From positions 1-38,112 of the forward strand of contig JABINT010000152.1 of NCBI GenBank assembly GCA_018698075.1: a DNA stretch of 38,112 bases, in the 5' to 3' direction. Both the position numbers and the translations under genes were made by a program. Position 1 is the stretch's first letter; each line of letters opens with the position of its first letter. The notes beneath the pieces were generated by a model. The model had not been told where the DNA came from, did not search any database, and saw only the letters and a list, made by a program, of their open reading frames with translations. Source of the DNA: Acidiferrobacteraceae bacterium (GTDB lineage: Bacteria > Pseudomonadota > Gammaproteobacteria > Arenicellales > UBA868). Shown here piece after piece: positions 16,841 through 25,882 of the stretch.

Positions 16841-17557
16841 ATGACCTCGCGCCCGACCTCTGACGATACGCCAGGGCTTGGCCTTGAGGAGCGTGAGGTT
16901 GCGGATTTTCTGCGCCGTCACCCGGATTTCTTTGAGCGCCACCTCGCCTTGTTAACCGAACTGGTGGTTCCTCATTCGGGTCGTACCGGTGCGGTATCAC
17001 TGCTGGAACGCCAGGTTACTGTCCTGCGTGACCAGCTTGGTGCTGAACGTGGTCGCTTGAAGTCGTTGATGAACGCGGCGCGCGAAAACAGTCAGCTACA
17101 ACAGCGGCTGCAACGCTGTTTTCAATCGATCGCCAGCGCCTGTGATTTGAGCGACCTGGCACGCGTTGTGCCCGAGGTGTTGCAAAAGGAGTTTGACCTG
17201 GATAGCGTTGTAGTCAAATTTCTCGATACGATTGTGGGCACGACGGCGCCAGTGCAAGCTCTCGCGGCTTATTCTGATGAAACGGTGCAGGCGCTGATTC
17301 AGCGTTTTCAGGGAAACGCCTGTTTGGTCGAGGCCCCACCATCGGCCGAGGTGATGTGTCACCTTCCACCGGCCAGCGCTTCGCGGGTTGGTTCATGCGC
17401 AGTAGTACCGATATGCAATGCAGATCAGGTTCTACTCGGCTGGGTGATCCTGGCTGCGCATGATTCGCAGCGCTATCGTGCAGATATGGACACGGTGCTG
17501 CTTGAGGGGCTGGGGGGACTGATCGGTGCCGCCTGCACCCGCCTTAATCTTCCCTGA
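16841..17557 (+). CDS. DUF484 family protein
   Basis: A 238-residue protein with the layout of DUF484: an N-terminal VADFLRRHPDFFERHLALL segment, LTELVVPHSGRTGAVSLLERQ, a short coiled coil to about residue 90, then a GAF-like domain to the end. The biochemical role is not established. It sits between dapF and xerC, one base after dapF and nine bases before xerC, so it is translated with both. The in-frame ATG at 16793 lies inside dapF; ATG 16841 fits the operon layout. Confidence 0.9.
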   Translation: MTSRPTSDDTPGLGLEEREVADFLRRHPDFFERHLALLTELVVPHSGRTGAVSLLERQVTVLRDQLGAERGRLKSLMNAARENSQLQQRLQRCFQSIASACDLSDLARVVPEVLQKEFDLDSVVVKFLDTIVGTTAPVQALAAYSDETVQALIQRFQGNACLVEAPPSAEVMCHLPPASASRVGSCAVVPICNADQVLLGWVILAAHDSQRYRADMDTVLLEGLGGLIGAACTRLNLP

Positions 17558-17566
17558 GTTCGGGTT

Positions 17567-18469
17567 ATGACTGGCAAAGATAATCTGGTCAGCGCTTTTC
17601 TTGATTACCTGCGTTACGAGCGCCGGTTTTCCACTCACACTGTGTCGGCGTATGAGCGTGATCTTGCACGGCTGGTCGCATTTGCCGCCGAGCGTGGTGT
17701 CAGTAATCTGCTCAAGCTTGCGCCAGCACAGGCGCGGTTGTTTCCTGCGCGTTTACATCATGCGGGGCTGGCCAGCCGCTCTATCAGCCGTAGCCTGTCG
17801 GCTGCGCGTTCGTGTTATCGCTATTGGCTGCGTGAGAAACGAGTCAAGGCCAACCCCTTTGAGGGTGTCTCGGCCCCGCGCGGCCAGCGCAAACTGCCCA
17901 GCACCCTCAATATCGAACAAGCGGCACAACTCGTTGCGATCAAGCCGCGCTCGGACCTGGACTACCGCGACCGGGCGATGCTCGAGCTGTTTTATTCGTC
18001 AGGCCTGCGTTTGTCCGAATTGGCGGGTACGGATCTTAAGGATATTGATTTGGCCACCTGTACTATCGTGATTACCGGCAAGGGAGGGAAGACCCGGGTG
18101 GCGCCGGTCGGGCGCTATGCCATTAAGGCCATTACTGACTGGCTGGAGCACCGAAAGACCCTGGCAAAGCCGGAGGAAGTCGCGGTATTTATCGGACGCC
18201 AGGGGTCTCGCCTGGGACCGCGTGCGATTCAGAAACGAGTTCAGGTCTGGGCAGCCCGCCAGGGGCTGGGGCGTGGCGTACACCCGCACATGCTCCGTCA
18301 CTCCTTCGCCAGCCACCTGCTGGAATCAAGTTCAGACCTGCGTGCGGTGCAGGAATTGCTGGGCCATGCCGATATCTCGACCACTCAGGTTTACACGCAC
18401 CTTGATTTTCAGCATCTGGCAAAGGTTTATGATCAGGCGCATCCGCGAGCACGCCGACGCAAGAGCTGA
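17567..18469 (+). CDS. xerC: Tyrosine recombinase XerC
   Basis: A 300-residue site-specific recombinase that resolves chromosome dimers at dif with XerD and FtsK. The N-terminal SAM-like domain (FLDYLRYERRFSTHTVSAYE) is followed by the catalytic domain with Arg in SSGLRLSELAG, Lys in GKGGKTRVAPVG, the HMLRHSFASHLL box, and LLGHADISTTQVYTHLD with the histidine and the nucleophilic tyrosine. Operon context with dapF and DUF484 supports XerC over XerD. The HAD-family gene that often follows xerC is absent. Confidence 0.95.
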   Translation: MTGKDNLVSAFLDYLRYERRFSTHTVSAYERDLARLVAFAAERGVSNLLKLAPAQARLFPARLHHAGLASRSISRSLSAARSCYRYWLREKRVKANPFEGVSAPRGQRKLPSTLNIEQAAQLVAIKPRSDLDYRDRAMLELFYSSGLRLSELAGTDLKDIDLATCTIVITGKGGKTRVAPVGRYAIKAITDWLEHRKTLAKPEEVAVFIGRQGSRLGPRAIQKRVQVWAARQGLGRGVHPHMLRHSFASHLLESSSDLRAVQELLGHADISTTQVYTHLDFQHLAKVYDQAHPRARRRKS

Positions 18470-18866
18470 GCGATAAATGGCCTTGCGTTGCGGCCTGATT
18501 GGCAACGTGGAAGTGTTTGGCCGATTTCGAAACTTTCCTCAGGTAGACCTCGGCCATCAGTTCGGTGATGGGGCCTGGCCCGTTTGCCGGGTTTGCCGTG
18601 CAGTGCGACCCCACGGATGTTGCCCGGTACGGTTCGATCCGGGGAGTCCTCAGCTATGGATCATGGCAGACGCTTTGTCTGGCACGATGACAGGGGCCAG
18701 GCTCTGACTGCCAGACCGCGGATTGCAGGCCGCCAGGATCGATCGCTTATTTTTGTTTACGGTTTGATACGACTAAGGGCTTGATCCACATGGTAATATC
18801 GCGCTCTTCGCCGGCCCGTCGGGGTGGCGAGAAGCTGAATGAACCCCCTATCTTTGAGGATTTCCC
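18470..18866. other. Gene-poor gap between xerC and hppA
   Basis: About 400 bases with no convincing gene; the short open frames here have no recognisable motifs. A 6-bp inverted repeat (GGCCGA at 18519, TCGGCC at 18550) lies near the left end. The right end holds the hppA leader, with GAGGA ahead of its ATG. In related genomes a HAD hydrolase often follows xerC; I see no remnant of it. Confidence 0.5.
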
Positions 18867-20882
18867 ATGTCTTTTGTTGCTTTGGTTCCAGTTATTCTGG
18901 GCATCATCGGCCTTATAGCAGCGTTTGCTATCTATCGCACTTTACTTTCTTATGCTCCCGGCACCGGCAAGGTGACCCAGATCGGCGACCAAATCCACAA
19001 AGGTGCACTGGTCTTCATGCGCCGCGAATACAGCTACCTTGCGATATTCGCGATCGTAGTAGGCGTATTGATATTTTTCTCCGATTTGGGCTGGCGTACC
19101 GCAATCGCATTTTTCATTGGTGCTATTGCCTCGGCCTCGGCTGGGTACATCGGCATGTTTGCCGCAACCCAGGCCAACGTGCGCACCACAACCGCAGCCG
19201 CCGAAAACGGCGCGGCTGCCGCATTGACCGTAGCGTTTTACGGTGGCTCGATCATGGGCCTTACGGTTGCTGCCATGGGCCTTTTGGGATTGGGACTTCT
19301 TTATCTCGCTTTTGGGGGTGATCCACATACCGCTCACGTGATTCACGGTTTTGGCATGGGAGCTTCGACGGTGGCACTGTTCTCGCGTGTCGGCGGGGGT
19401 ATATTTACCAAGAGTGCAGATGTAGGCGCCGACCTGGTCGGCAAGATTGAGGCCGGTATTCCAGAGGATGACCCGCGTAACCCCGGCGTGATCGCTGATA
19501 ACGTAGGTGATAACGTCGGCGATGTGGCCGGGATGGGCTCGGATATCTTTGAATCCTATTGTGGCGCCATGATTGCCTCTATTGCGATCGCGGCTACCTT
19601 GGGGCCTGAGGTGCTGGACACCTTGGCTGGTGGCGATCGGAGCAAGCTCATGTTCTTGCCGCTGGCGCTGGCCTCGGTCGGAATCCTGTGTTCTCTGGCA
19701 GGCATCGCCCTGGTTAAGGGTGCCTCGAGCAAGGCTCCCGAGACGGCACTGCGTACCGGTACCATCGGAGCCTCAGTCATATTTATTGTTGCGGCCCTGG
19801 CGCTGACCCATTGGTCGGATATCAGCCTTAATATCTGGTGGTCGGTTGTGGTCGGCGCCCTTGGTGGCATCGTCATTGGTCTTGTGACCGAGTACTACAC
19901 CGCCGGCAGCCCGGTTCGCAAGATCGCACGCGCGGGTGAGACTGGCCCGGCGACGGTAATGATTGCCGGGCTTGCGATCGGCATGCAGTCCGTGGTGGTG
20001 CCGGTACTGGTGCTGTGCGCAATCATCTGGATCGCCAGTTCGTTGTCTGGCCTTTACGGAGTTGGTATTGCCGCGGTTGGTATGCTGGCTACCGTTGGCA
20101 TTACCATGGCGATTGATGCCTACGGGCCAGTTGCCGACAACGCCGGCGGCATTGCCGAGATGGCAGGCCTGGGCGAGGAAGTACGCCAGATTACCGATTC
20201 GCTGGATGAACTGGGTAATACCACTGCAGCGATTGGCAAGGGTTTTGCTATCGGCGCGGCAGCACTGGCGGCCCTTGCGATCATCTCGGCTTATATCGAG
20301 ACTGTGGCCCATCGCCTGCCAGACTTCAGTTTGCAGATCAATGATCCGATTGTTCTAACGGGTATGTTTCTGGGCAGTATCTTCCCGTTCCTGGTCAGCA
20401 GCCTGACGATGACTGCGGTGGGTGATGCGGCCTTTGAAATGATTCGCGAGATTCGACGTCAGTTCAAAGAAATTCCCGGCCTTCTGGAAGGCACTGCGGA
20501 GCCGGATACAGCCCGTTGCGTGGATATTGCCACCACGGCTGCGCTCAAGCGTATGGTCGCGCCAGGCGTGCTGGCTGTAGGCGCGCCGGTGGTCGTCGGC
20601 TTCACCCTCGGCCCGGCTGCACTGGGCGGTATGCTTGGCGGTGCACTGCTCGGCTGTGTACTGCTGGCGCTGACCATGGCCAATGCCGGCGGAGCCTGGG
20701 ACAATGCCAAGAAGTATGTCGAGAAGGGTAACCTCGGTGGCAAGGGTTCCGATGTGCACAAGGCCGTCGTAGTCGGAGATACCGTAGGGGATCCATTTAA
20801 GGATACCTCAGGGCCTTCGATGAATATTCTGATCAATGTGATGGCGATCGTTTCACTTGTGATTGCCCCACTTTTAGGCTGA
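18867..20882 (+). CDS. hppA: Membrane pyrophosphatase, K+-dependent type
   Basis: A 671-residue membrane protein with about 16 helices that couples pyrophosphate hydrolysis to pumping of H+ or Na+. The PPi and Mg2+ site is seen in [18 protein letters not shown] and in [19 protein letters not shown], with the second acidic cluster in [15 protein letters not shown] near the C-terminus. The helix with [18 protein letters not shown] has alanine, not lysine, at the position that separates K+-dependent from K+-independent enzymes, so K+ stimulation is predicted. The sequence does not settle Na+ against H+ pumping. It is monocistronic, with a strong terminator after it. Confidence 0.94.
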   Translation: MSFVALVPVILGIIGLIAAFAIYRTLLSYAPGTGKVTQIGDQIHKGALVFMRREYSYLAIFAIVVGVLIFFSDLGWRTAIAFFIGAIASASAGYIGMFAATQANVRTTTAAAENGAAAALTVAFYGGSIMGLTVAAMGLLGLGLLYLAFGGDPHTAHVIHGFGMGASTVALFSRVGGGIFTKSADVGADLVGKIEAGIPEDDPRNPGVIADNVGDNVGDVAGMGSDIFESYCGAMIASIAIAATLGPEVLDTLAGGDRSKLMFLPLALASVGILCSLAGIALVKGASSKAPETALRTGTIGASVIFIVAALALTHWSDISLNIWWSVVVGALGGIVIGLVTEYYTAGSPVRKIARAGETGPATVMIAGLAIGMQSVVVPVLVLCAIIWIASSLSGLYGVGIAAVGMLATVGITMAIDAYGPVADNAGGIAEMAGLGEEVRQITDSLDELGNTTAAIGKGFAIGAAALAALAIISAYIETVAHRLPDFSLQINDPIVLTGMFLGSIFPFLVSSLTMTAVGDAAFEMIREIRRQFKEIPGLLEGTAEPDTARCVDIATTAALKRMVAPGVLAVGAPVVVGFTLGPAALGGMLGGALLGCVLLALTMANAGGAWDNAKKYVEKGNLGGKGSDVHKAVVVGDTVGDPFKDTSGPSMNILINVMAIVSLVIAPLLG

Positions 20883-20935
20883 AAAATAACAACCTCTTAG
20901 GTCATTGCCCCAAGGATGGATAAGGGGAATGGCGG

Positions 20936-20963
20936 GGCCGGCGTTAAGCCGGCCTTTTTTTTT
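20936..20963 (+). terminator. Rho-independent terminator after hppA
   Basis: A perfect 7-bp stem, GGCCGGC (20936-20942) and GCCGGCC (20948-20954), with loop GTTAA, is followed by nine T residues. It ends 81 bases after the hppA stop and insulates the acetyltransferase gene. Confidence 0.93.
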
Positions 20964-21025
20964 GTACTCCGGATGGTTGACAATAGCCTTTTACACAAAG
21001 TGAATTGGTTAACAATAAAAAACTG

Positions 21026-21559
21026 ATGGATATTGTCACCAGAGCGGCGGTTGAGGCGGATCTTAAGGTAGTGCATGCAATCTATGCGCAAGAGGTGTTG
21101 CACGGTACCGCCTCTTTTGAACTCGATCCGCCGACTCCGGCTTTGATCAATGAGCGTTGGCAAGTGGCCAAGGATGCCCGATTGCCTTACCTGGTGGCCG
21201 AGGTCCACGGCAAGGTTATCGGCTTTGCCTATGCTTTGCCGTATCGCTCCCGCCCGGCCTATCGTTATACCGTGGAGCACTCGATTTATGTCGAGGCGGA
21301 TTCGCGGCGACAGGGGATTGGTGCACGGCTTTTTGGTGATCTGATTGATGCCTGTACCGCCTGGGGCGCCCGGCAGATGATTGGCATTATTGGCGACAGC
21401 GCCAACGTGGCTTCCATCCGAGCGCATGAACATGCTGGGTTCAGACAAGTTGGCACTTTGGAGAATGTAGGGTGGAAATTCGGTCGCTGGCTGGATACCG
21501 TGATCGTGCAGCGTACACTGGGCTCGGGGAATGTCGAACCGCCGGGAGAATGTCAGTGA
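21026..21559 (+). CDS. GNAT N-acetyltransferase, phosphinothricin acetyltransferase-like
   Basis: A 177-residue acetyltransferase. It shows the PAT/YncA pattern: VHAIYAQEVLHGTASFELDPP near the N-terminus, LVAEVHGKVIGFAYALPYRSRPAYRYTVEHSIYV in two blocks, the acetyl-CoA loop RRQGIGARL, IGIIGDSANVASIRAHEHAGF, and the C-terminal GRWLDTVIVQRTL. Family members acetylate amino groups of small toxic amino acids such as methionine sulfoximine or phosphinothricin. An in-frame TTG at 21005 is possible, but ATG 21026 fits the domain start. Its stop overlaps the next gene's GTG as GTGA. Confidence 0.88.
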   Translation: MDIVTRAAVEADLKVVHAIYAQEVLHGTASFELDPPTPALINERWQVAKDARLPYLVAEVHGKVIGFAYALPYRSRPAYRYTVEHSIYVEADSRRQGIGARLFGDLIDACTAWGARQMIGIIGDSANVASIRAHEHAGFRQVGTLENVGWKFGRWLDTVIVQRTLGSGNVEPPGECQ

Positions 21560-22203
21560 GTGTTGTAATGCCGTGCACTGTTGACCACCTGGTGGTAGCG
21601 GCGGCGTCCCTTGATGCCGGGTGTACTTTTGTTGCGGATCTGCTGGGTGAGTTGCCGTTACCGGGCGGAGTTCATCCGCAACTTGGCACTCATAATGCCG
21701 TGTTGTCGCTGGGTGGGTCGGTATACCTTGAAGTGATCGCGATTGACCCTGATGGCAAGACACCCGCCTTTCCCCGCTGGTTTTCTCTTGACAGCGACCA
21801 GACCCGGGCCGACCTAGAGGTCAGCCCACGGCTACTGACCTGGGTGGTACGCACACCTGCAATCGCATCGCTGACACAACTGGATGCATATGCCGGTTGC
21901 AAAGTGCGCTCCATGTCACGTGCCCACCTCAAGTGGGAATTTGCATTTACCCCCGATGGGCAGTGCCTTGCCGGCGGATTGTTGCCCCATGTGATTCAGT
22001 GGCAGGGGTCCGCACACCCGGTGGATGTGCTGCCACCAGGGAATTGCCGGTTCAGTGGCCTACACGGTGAGTCTTTGGATGCAGTCCAGATCAACCTGGC
22101 GTTACAGCAGATGGATCTAGATGATTCGCTGCAGTGTGCCGAATCGGATACCGTATCGTTTCGGGCGCTTATTGATACACCGCGTGGATCGGTTCGCCTC
22201 TGA
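21556..22203 (+). CDS. Glyoxalase-like (VOC) domain protein
   Basis: A 215-residue protein of the glyoxalase-like domain type. The first module has DHLVVAAASLDAGCTFVADLLG, the HPQLGTHNAVLSLGGSVYLE strand pair with the usual H and E metal-ligand positions, then a second module ending in RALIDTPRGSVRL. Substrate is unknown. The start is taken as GTG 21556 because it overlaps the acetyltransferase stop (GTGA) and has GGGAG (21544-21548) 7 bases before it; ATG 21550 is in frame but too close to that site. Translational coupling with the acetyltransferase is likely. Confidence 0.78.
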   Translation: MSVVMPCTVDHLVVAAASLDAGCTFVADLLGELPLPGGVHPQLGTHNAVLSLGGSVYLEVIAIDPDGKTPAFPRWFSLDSDQTRADLEVSPRLLTWVVRTPAIASLTQLDAYAGCKVRSMSRAHLKWEFAFTPDGQCLAGGLLPHVIQWQGSAHPVDVLPPGNCRFSGLHGESLDAVQINLALQQMDLDDSLQCAESDTVSFRALIDTPRGSVRL

Positions 22204-22237
22204 CGGGCGTCATCGCACTCCAGGGAAAAAAGAGCAG

Positions 22238-23272
22238 ATGCGGGTTGACGGTGGCACCAAGCGTGCCAATCTGGATTGGCTGGGAGCGTTACAACTGCTG
22301 TCCACATTCCGGCGCAATCTCGGTGATCGCTTGCCACAGACCGTGGTTCATAGCGGTACTGAAGTCGATATTTACCAGCCGGACAGAGCACCGCGGGCAA
22401 CGGCTATCTTTGTGCCTGGCCTTGCGATTCGTGGTCGTGAGGATCCCCGGATCCGGAATCTCGGCTGGGCCCTGTGCGCGACTGGCCTGCGGGTGCTGAT
22501 CCCGGATGTCCCCAGTATCCGCGCCCTGAAGATATCGGTTGACCAGCCCGACGAGGTACAGCAATTGCTCGAGTCACTGGTGGCTGACTCGACCATGGTA
22601 ACGACACCCGGGCTGTCTTTATTATCTGTGTCGTTCTCTGGCATTTTCGTACTGCGTGCAGCGCTCAGCGCAGTGCTGGCCCAGCGGCTGCGCGCTTTGT
22701 GCCTCATTGGCGGTTACTTTGATATTGAACGGGTAGCGTCTTTTCTGATCACCTCAGATCATGCTGACCCCTATGGCCGACTGATCATTGCCCGAAGTTA
22801 CTATAGCGGTGATGATCCGGCATTGGCCCCGGTGCGCGAAGTACTGTCGCGCTGTGTTGAGGCATCGGCCCTGGACAATACCGGACCGAGCGACCTGGAT
22901 ACCCTTTTCGATACATCTGATCCGGTTGAGGCCGGACTGCACCGATTGCTGACCGACCCGCACGAGCGGCAGAGCTTCTGTCGCCAGGTAGTCACGATGT
23001 TTAATGATTCCTGGTCAGGTTACCGGGTGCCTGGCGATTTCCCGCTCGACATGCCGCCGGTGTTTTTGCTGCATGGGCGACAAGACCGGGTGATTCCACC
23101 CCAGGAGTCGTGTCGTCTCGCCCAATTACTGCAAGACGGGGGTGTCTCGCATCGCCTGTGCGTGACCGACTTCCTTGGGCATGGCGACGCTGTTATATCG
23201 TTGGCCCGACTGCGCCAGTTGTATCGCCTGCTCGCGGGCTTCGCCTGGTTCCTGGGGTATACGCGCGACTGA
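22238..23272 (+). CDS. Alpha/beta hydrolase fold protein
   Basis: A 344-residue protein with the order of an alpha/beta hydrolase: strand ATAIFVPGLAIRGRED with the oxyanion region, a strand GLRVLIPDVPSI, a nucleophile elbow in LLSVSFSG near residue 130, an acid strand VFLLHGRQDRVIPP near 275, and FLGHGDAV with the expected histidine near 315. The elbow reads SVSFSG rather than the usual GxSxG, so serine nucleophile and activity need care. The middle, about 150-260, looks like an alpha-helical lid. It follows the glyoxalase-like gene by 34 bases. The longer in-frame start at 22121 overlaps that gene; ATG 22238 is preferred. Confidence 0.75.
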   Translation: MRVDGGTKRANLDWLGALQLLSTFRRNLGDRLPQTVVHSGTEVDIYQPDRAPRATAIFVPGLAIRGREDPRIRNLGWALCATGLRVLIPDVPSIRALKISVDQPDEVQQLLESLVADSTMVTTPGLSLLSVSFSGIFVLRAALSAVLAQRLRALCLIGGYFDIERVASFLITSDHADPYGRLIIARSYYSGDDPALAPVREVLSRCVEASALDNTGPSDLDTLFDTSDPVEAGLHRLLTDPHERQSFCRQVVTMFNDSWSGYRVPGDFPLDMPPVFLLHGRQDRVIPPQESCRLAQLLQDGGVSHRLCVTDFLGHGDAVISLARLRQLYRLLAGFAWFLGYTRD

Positions 23273-23288
23273 GATACATCGTGGGATC

Positions 23289-23636
23289 TCACGGCGATCC
23301 CTGCTCGCGTTTGCCGGCGCAGTGCACACAGCAAAGCTGGGTTGGGTCCAGCGCCAGCCGCGCAGGGGCGATGGCCTCACCGCAGTCATCACACAACCCG
23401 TAGTCGGGATCTTCATCGATACGCACGAGAGTACGGGCAATGGCTTCGAGCATTGCTTCGCGCCGGCGGGCCAGCTCAAGTGACATCTGGTGATCCTGCA
23501 TGGCCGCGGCGCGCGACAGGCGCCCGACTCGGGTTTGGTCGAGTTCGACAGTCTCCAACTGGCTGAGGTCGGTTTCCCGGGTCAGCATCTGCCGACGGGC
23601 CAACAGTGCTTCGCGAATTGCTTTGCGATCAATCAT
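23289..23636 (-). CDS. DksA/TraR family C4 zinc-finger protein
   Basis: A 115-residue protein. An alpha-helical, charged N-terminal half (MIDRKAIREALLARRQMLTRE) leads to a coiled-coil-like stretch, then a C4 zinc finger with YGLCDDCGEAIAPARL and LCCVHCAG. The length is shorter than DksA itself and closer to TraR/YbiI-type relatives. DksA-family proteins bind in the RNA polymerase secondary channel; whether this one does so is not shown. It is convergent with the hydrolase gene. The first codons and upstream flank recur in degraded form at 26161-26260. Confidence 0.88.
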   Translation of the reverse strand: MIDRKAIREALLARRQMLTRETDLSQLETVELDQTRVGRLSRAAAMQDHQMSLELARRREAMLEAIARTLVRIDEDPDYGLCDDCGEAIAPARLALDPTQLCCVHCAGKREQGSP

Positions 23637-23680
23637 GCCTGGCTATCCGGGCTGTAGTATGCCGCCTGCCAGGCGACGAT
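23581..23680 (-). repeat. Direct repeat, copy 1 (dksA-like gene start and flank)
   Basis: These 100 bases align without gaps to 26161-26260. By eye about 61 of 100 positions agree, rising to about 70 percent in the central 60 bases. The block carries the first 19 codons of the intact gene plus 44 bases of upstream flank. Confidence 0.7.
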
Positions 23681-23801
23681 CCATTGCTGGCAGCAACGGA
23701 TCGCGCAACAGATCGGCACTGGGCTGTTTTTACAGATGCCGCGAATCCCGATGCCCGCCAATAAGAATCGGCCGAAAAGGCGTTTTCTTCGTGTTGTGAT
23801 C

Positions 23802-24674
23802 TTAGAACGCGTAACGCTGCTCAAGCTTGTCGAAATGATCCTTGCGCACCATGCGTTGGCGTTCGAGGAAGCTTGCCAGGGGACCGTCCTGGTCCATCTT
23901 ACCGGTTTCTTTGAGTTGGCCGAGTGCTATTTGCATCCCGTGAATAGCCGCTTGCAGCGCCACATTTGCGTAAAGAACTAATGAAAAGCCCATCTCGCCC
24001 AGTTCGTCTAAGGTCAGGATCGGGGTTTTGCCGCCCACAACGAGATTCACCAGTTGCGGCGTTTCGTTCAGCGCCACCGGAATTTTGCACATCTCCTCGA
24101 TAGACAGTGGCGCTTCGACGAAGGTGATGTCGGCCCCATCCTCAATGAAGGCCGAAGCGCGTTCCAGCGCCTCGGTAAGGCCAGCGGTGGCACGGGCGTC
24201 GGTGCGAGCGATGATCAGCGTGTTCTCGTTCTGTCGAGCGTCCACTGCGGCTCGAATGCGTGAACGTGCTTCTTTAAGCGGCACCACTTGCTGATCTGAG
24301 AAATGGCCACAGCGCTTCGGGGTTGCCTGATCCTCGAGTTGCACCGCACTGGCGCCTGCGCGTTCGAGGGTGCGGATGGTGTGGCAGACGTTGAGCGCAT
24401 TTCCAAAGCCGTTATCCGCATCCACCACAATGGGCAGTTCGGTCGCGTCGCGAATCGTCGCGGTGTGTTGTGCGATATCGCTCAGACCTACGAATCCCAT
24501 ATCCGGCATCGCGAAGAAAGTGTTGGTCAGGCCGGCACCGGAAAGGTAGACCGCCTCGAAGCCCAGATCTTCGGTTATGCGTGCGGCGAGTGCATTGGCT
24601 GCGCCGGGCATCAGCACCGGGCCGCCGGTCAGAATGCGGTTTTTGAAAGCGCGGTTGATTTCGTGGTTCATCAT
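23802..24674 (-). CDS. Isocitrate lyase/PEP mutase family lyase
   Basis: A 290-residue TIM-barrel enzyme of the ICL/PEP-mutase superfamily. It has the LMPGAANALAARITEDLGF start, YLSGAGLTNTFFAMPDMGF, VDADNGFGNALNV with metal-binding aspartates, and the signature LEDQATPKRCGHF around residues 115-127, with the catalytic Cys in KRCGH. This class includes 2-methylisocitrate lyase, 2,3-dimethylmalate lyase and oxaloacetate decarboxylases, all cleaving or forming a C-C bond next to a carboxylate. The neighbouring PrpF-family gene, 18 bases upstream, points to methylcitrate, dimethylmalate or a similar dicarboxylate. Which one is not decided here. Confidence 0.9.
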   Translation of the reverse strand: MMNHEINRAFKNRILTGGPVLMPGAANALAARITEDLGFEAVYLSGAGLTNTFFAMPDMGFVGLSDIAQHTATIRDATELPIVVDADNGFGNALNVCHTIRTLERAGASAVQLEDQATPKRCGHFSDQQVVPLKEARSRIRAAVDARQNENTLIIARTDARATAGLTEALERASAFIEDGADITFVEAPLSIEEMCKIPVALNETPQLVNLVVGGKTPILTLDELGEMGFSLVLYANVALQAAIHGMQIALGQLKETGKMDQDGPLASFLERQRMVRKDHFDKLEQRYAF

Positions 24675-24692
24675 TGGGCGTAACTCTTTTCG

Positions 24693-25862
24693 TTAGTTCG
24701 GTTGAGGTAAGACTGGGGCCGCGGGAAGCGACACATAGATATGGCCGTCCATGAGTCGCCGTTGTGTGCGAAGAATCCGTATCGCACCAATCGCTCCGGT
24801 CACGGGGTCACGTGTGGCTCCTACGGTGACGATGCCGCTCGGTGTGCCGATGCGAAGGTTTAACGGGTCTGCGCCCTTGGCGATGCAACCCGCGACCACA
24901 GAGTTTTCGACGATTGCTGCGCAGGCCAGCGCCAGCGTGCCAGTCATCGGTACGGCGCGATGTGCCTGCCCGCCCGAGATCATGCGAATCTGCAGGTCTT
25001 GGGCCTGGGGCGCATGTTGAGTTCCCGCCAGGTCTTCGTAACAAGATGCGGGGCCTACCATAGCCACTTTGGGCGTGGCGATCTGCAAGGTCGCCGCCTC
25101 GGCGTCAGGGGCTAATCCCATGGCCACCGACGCTCGTCGGCGGATTTCTTCCAGCTGGGCCATCAGCATGGCATTGGCATCGATTTTCGCCGGGTGAGCC
25201 CTGGTGTCGCCCCCAATACCAGCAGCCGCAACGAAGACGGACGGAATTGCGGCATCAATCATGGTGACATGCACCTCGCGACCGTCTTTTAGGGTCATCA
25301 GATCTGCCGCCTGTCCGGTGGGCAGGGTGCCACGGCCGCAGGTGTCAGTGGGGTCAAGGAAGTCGAGTGCAACTTTTGCGCCGGTTCCGGGCAATCCCGG
25401 GATCGCGAAGTCGCCAGTCACCACGGCGTGGCCACCCGCGACCGAAAAACGGGCGACGATAATCTTTTTTGAATTGGTGTTATGTATACGGATAACGGCC
25501 TCGCCGTCGCGTGGCCCGCCGACCAAGCCCTCGTCATAGGCGAACGGACCTATGGCAGAGCTCATGTTGCCGCAATTGCCGCTGAAATCGACCGCATCGC
25601 TCACTACCCCGACCTGTGCAAAGGTATAGTCGATATCAGCTTCAAAACGTGTCGATGGGCCGACTATGCAAATTTTGCTAAGCGAAGAAATGCCACCGCC
25701 CATGCCATTAAGCTGGCGCATGTTGGGATCCGGGCTGCCGAGCATAGCCGCGAAAAGGGCGGGCCATTCGGCCTCGTTTGGCGGCAGGTCTGTGCGCTTC
25801 AGGACGACGGCCTTTGAGGTGCCGCCACGTATGAATGCTGCAGGGATGCGTAGCTGGCTCAT
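24693..25862 (-). CDS. PrpF-family 2-methylaconitate/methylitaconate isomerase-like protein
   Basis: A 389-residue protein with the DapF-like double fold of PrpF. Marks are RIPAAFIRGGTSKAVV at the N-terminus, the QLNGMGGGISSLSKICIV block near residue 55, FSGNCGNMSSAIGPFA with the first active-site cysteine near 97, and the glycine-rich HRAVPMTGTLALACAAIV segment near 305-325. Family members move a double bond: PrpF isomerises cis/trans-2-methylaconitate, methylitaconate isomerase serves nicotinate fermentation, and others act on oxalomesaconate. Together with the downstream lyase it forms a two-gene operon. A GntR-type regulator remnant lies 20 bases upstream. Confidence 0.9.
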   Translation of the reverse strand: MSQLRIPAAFIRGGTSKAVVLKRTDLPPNEAEWPALFAAMLGSPDPNMRQLNGMGGGISSLSKICIVGPSTRFEADIDYTFAQVGVVSDAVDFSGNCGNMSSAIGPFAYDEGLVGGPRDGEAVIRIHNTNSKKIIVARFSVAGGHAVVTGDFAIPGLPGTGAKVALDFLDPTDTCGRGTLPTGQAADLMTLKDGREVHVTMIDAAIPSVFVAAAGIGGDTRAHPAKIDANAMLMAQLEEIRRRASVAMGLAPDAEAATLQIATPKVAMVGPASCYEDLAGTQHAPQAQDLQIRMISGGQAHRAVPMTGTLALACAAIVENSVVAGCIAKGADPLNLRIGTPSGIVTVGATRDPVTGAIGAIRILRTQRRLMDGHIYVSLPAAPVLPQPN

Positions 25863-25882
25863 TCGGGCTTCTCCTTCACGGA

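Noticed and set aside
18620-18650. A GGTTCGATCC sequence resembling a tRNA T-loop
   Set aside because: The flanking bases do not form a 5-bp T stem and no acceptor or anticodon arm is present.
18477-18707. A 76-codon open frame after xerC
   Set aside because: It has no family motif and an odd, cysteine- and proline-rich composition, and it competes with other short frames in the same gap.
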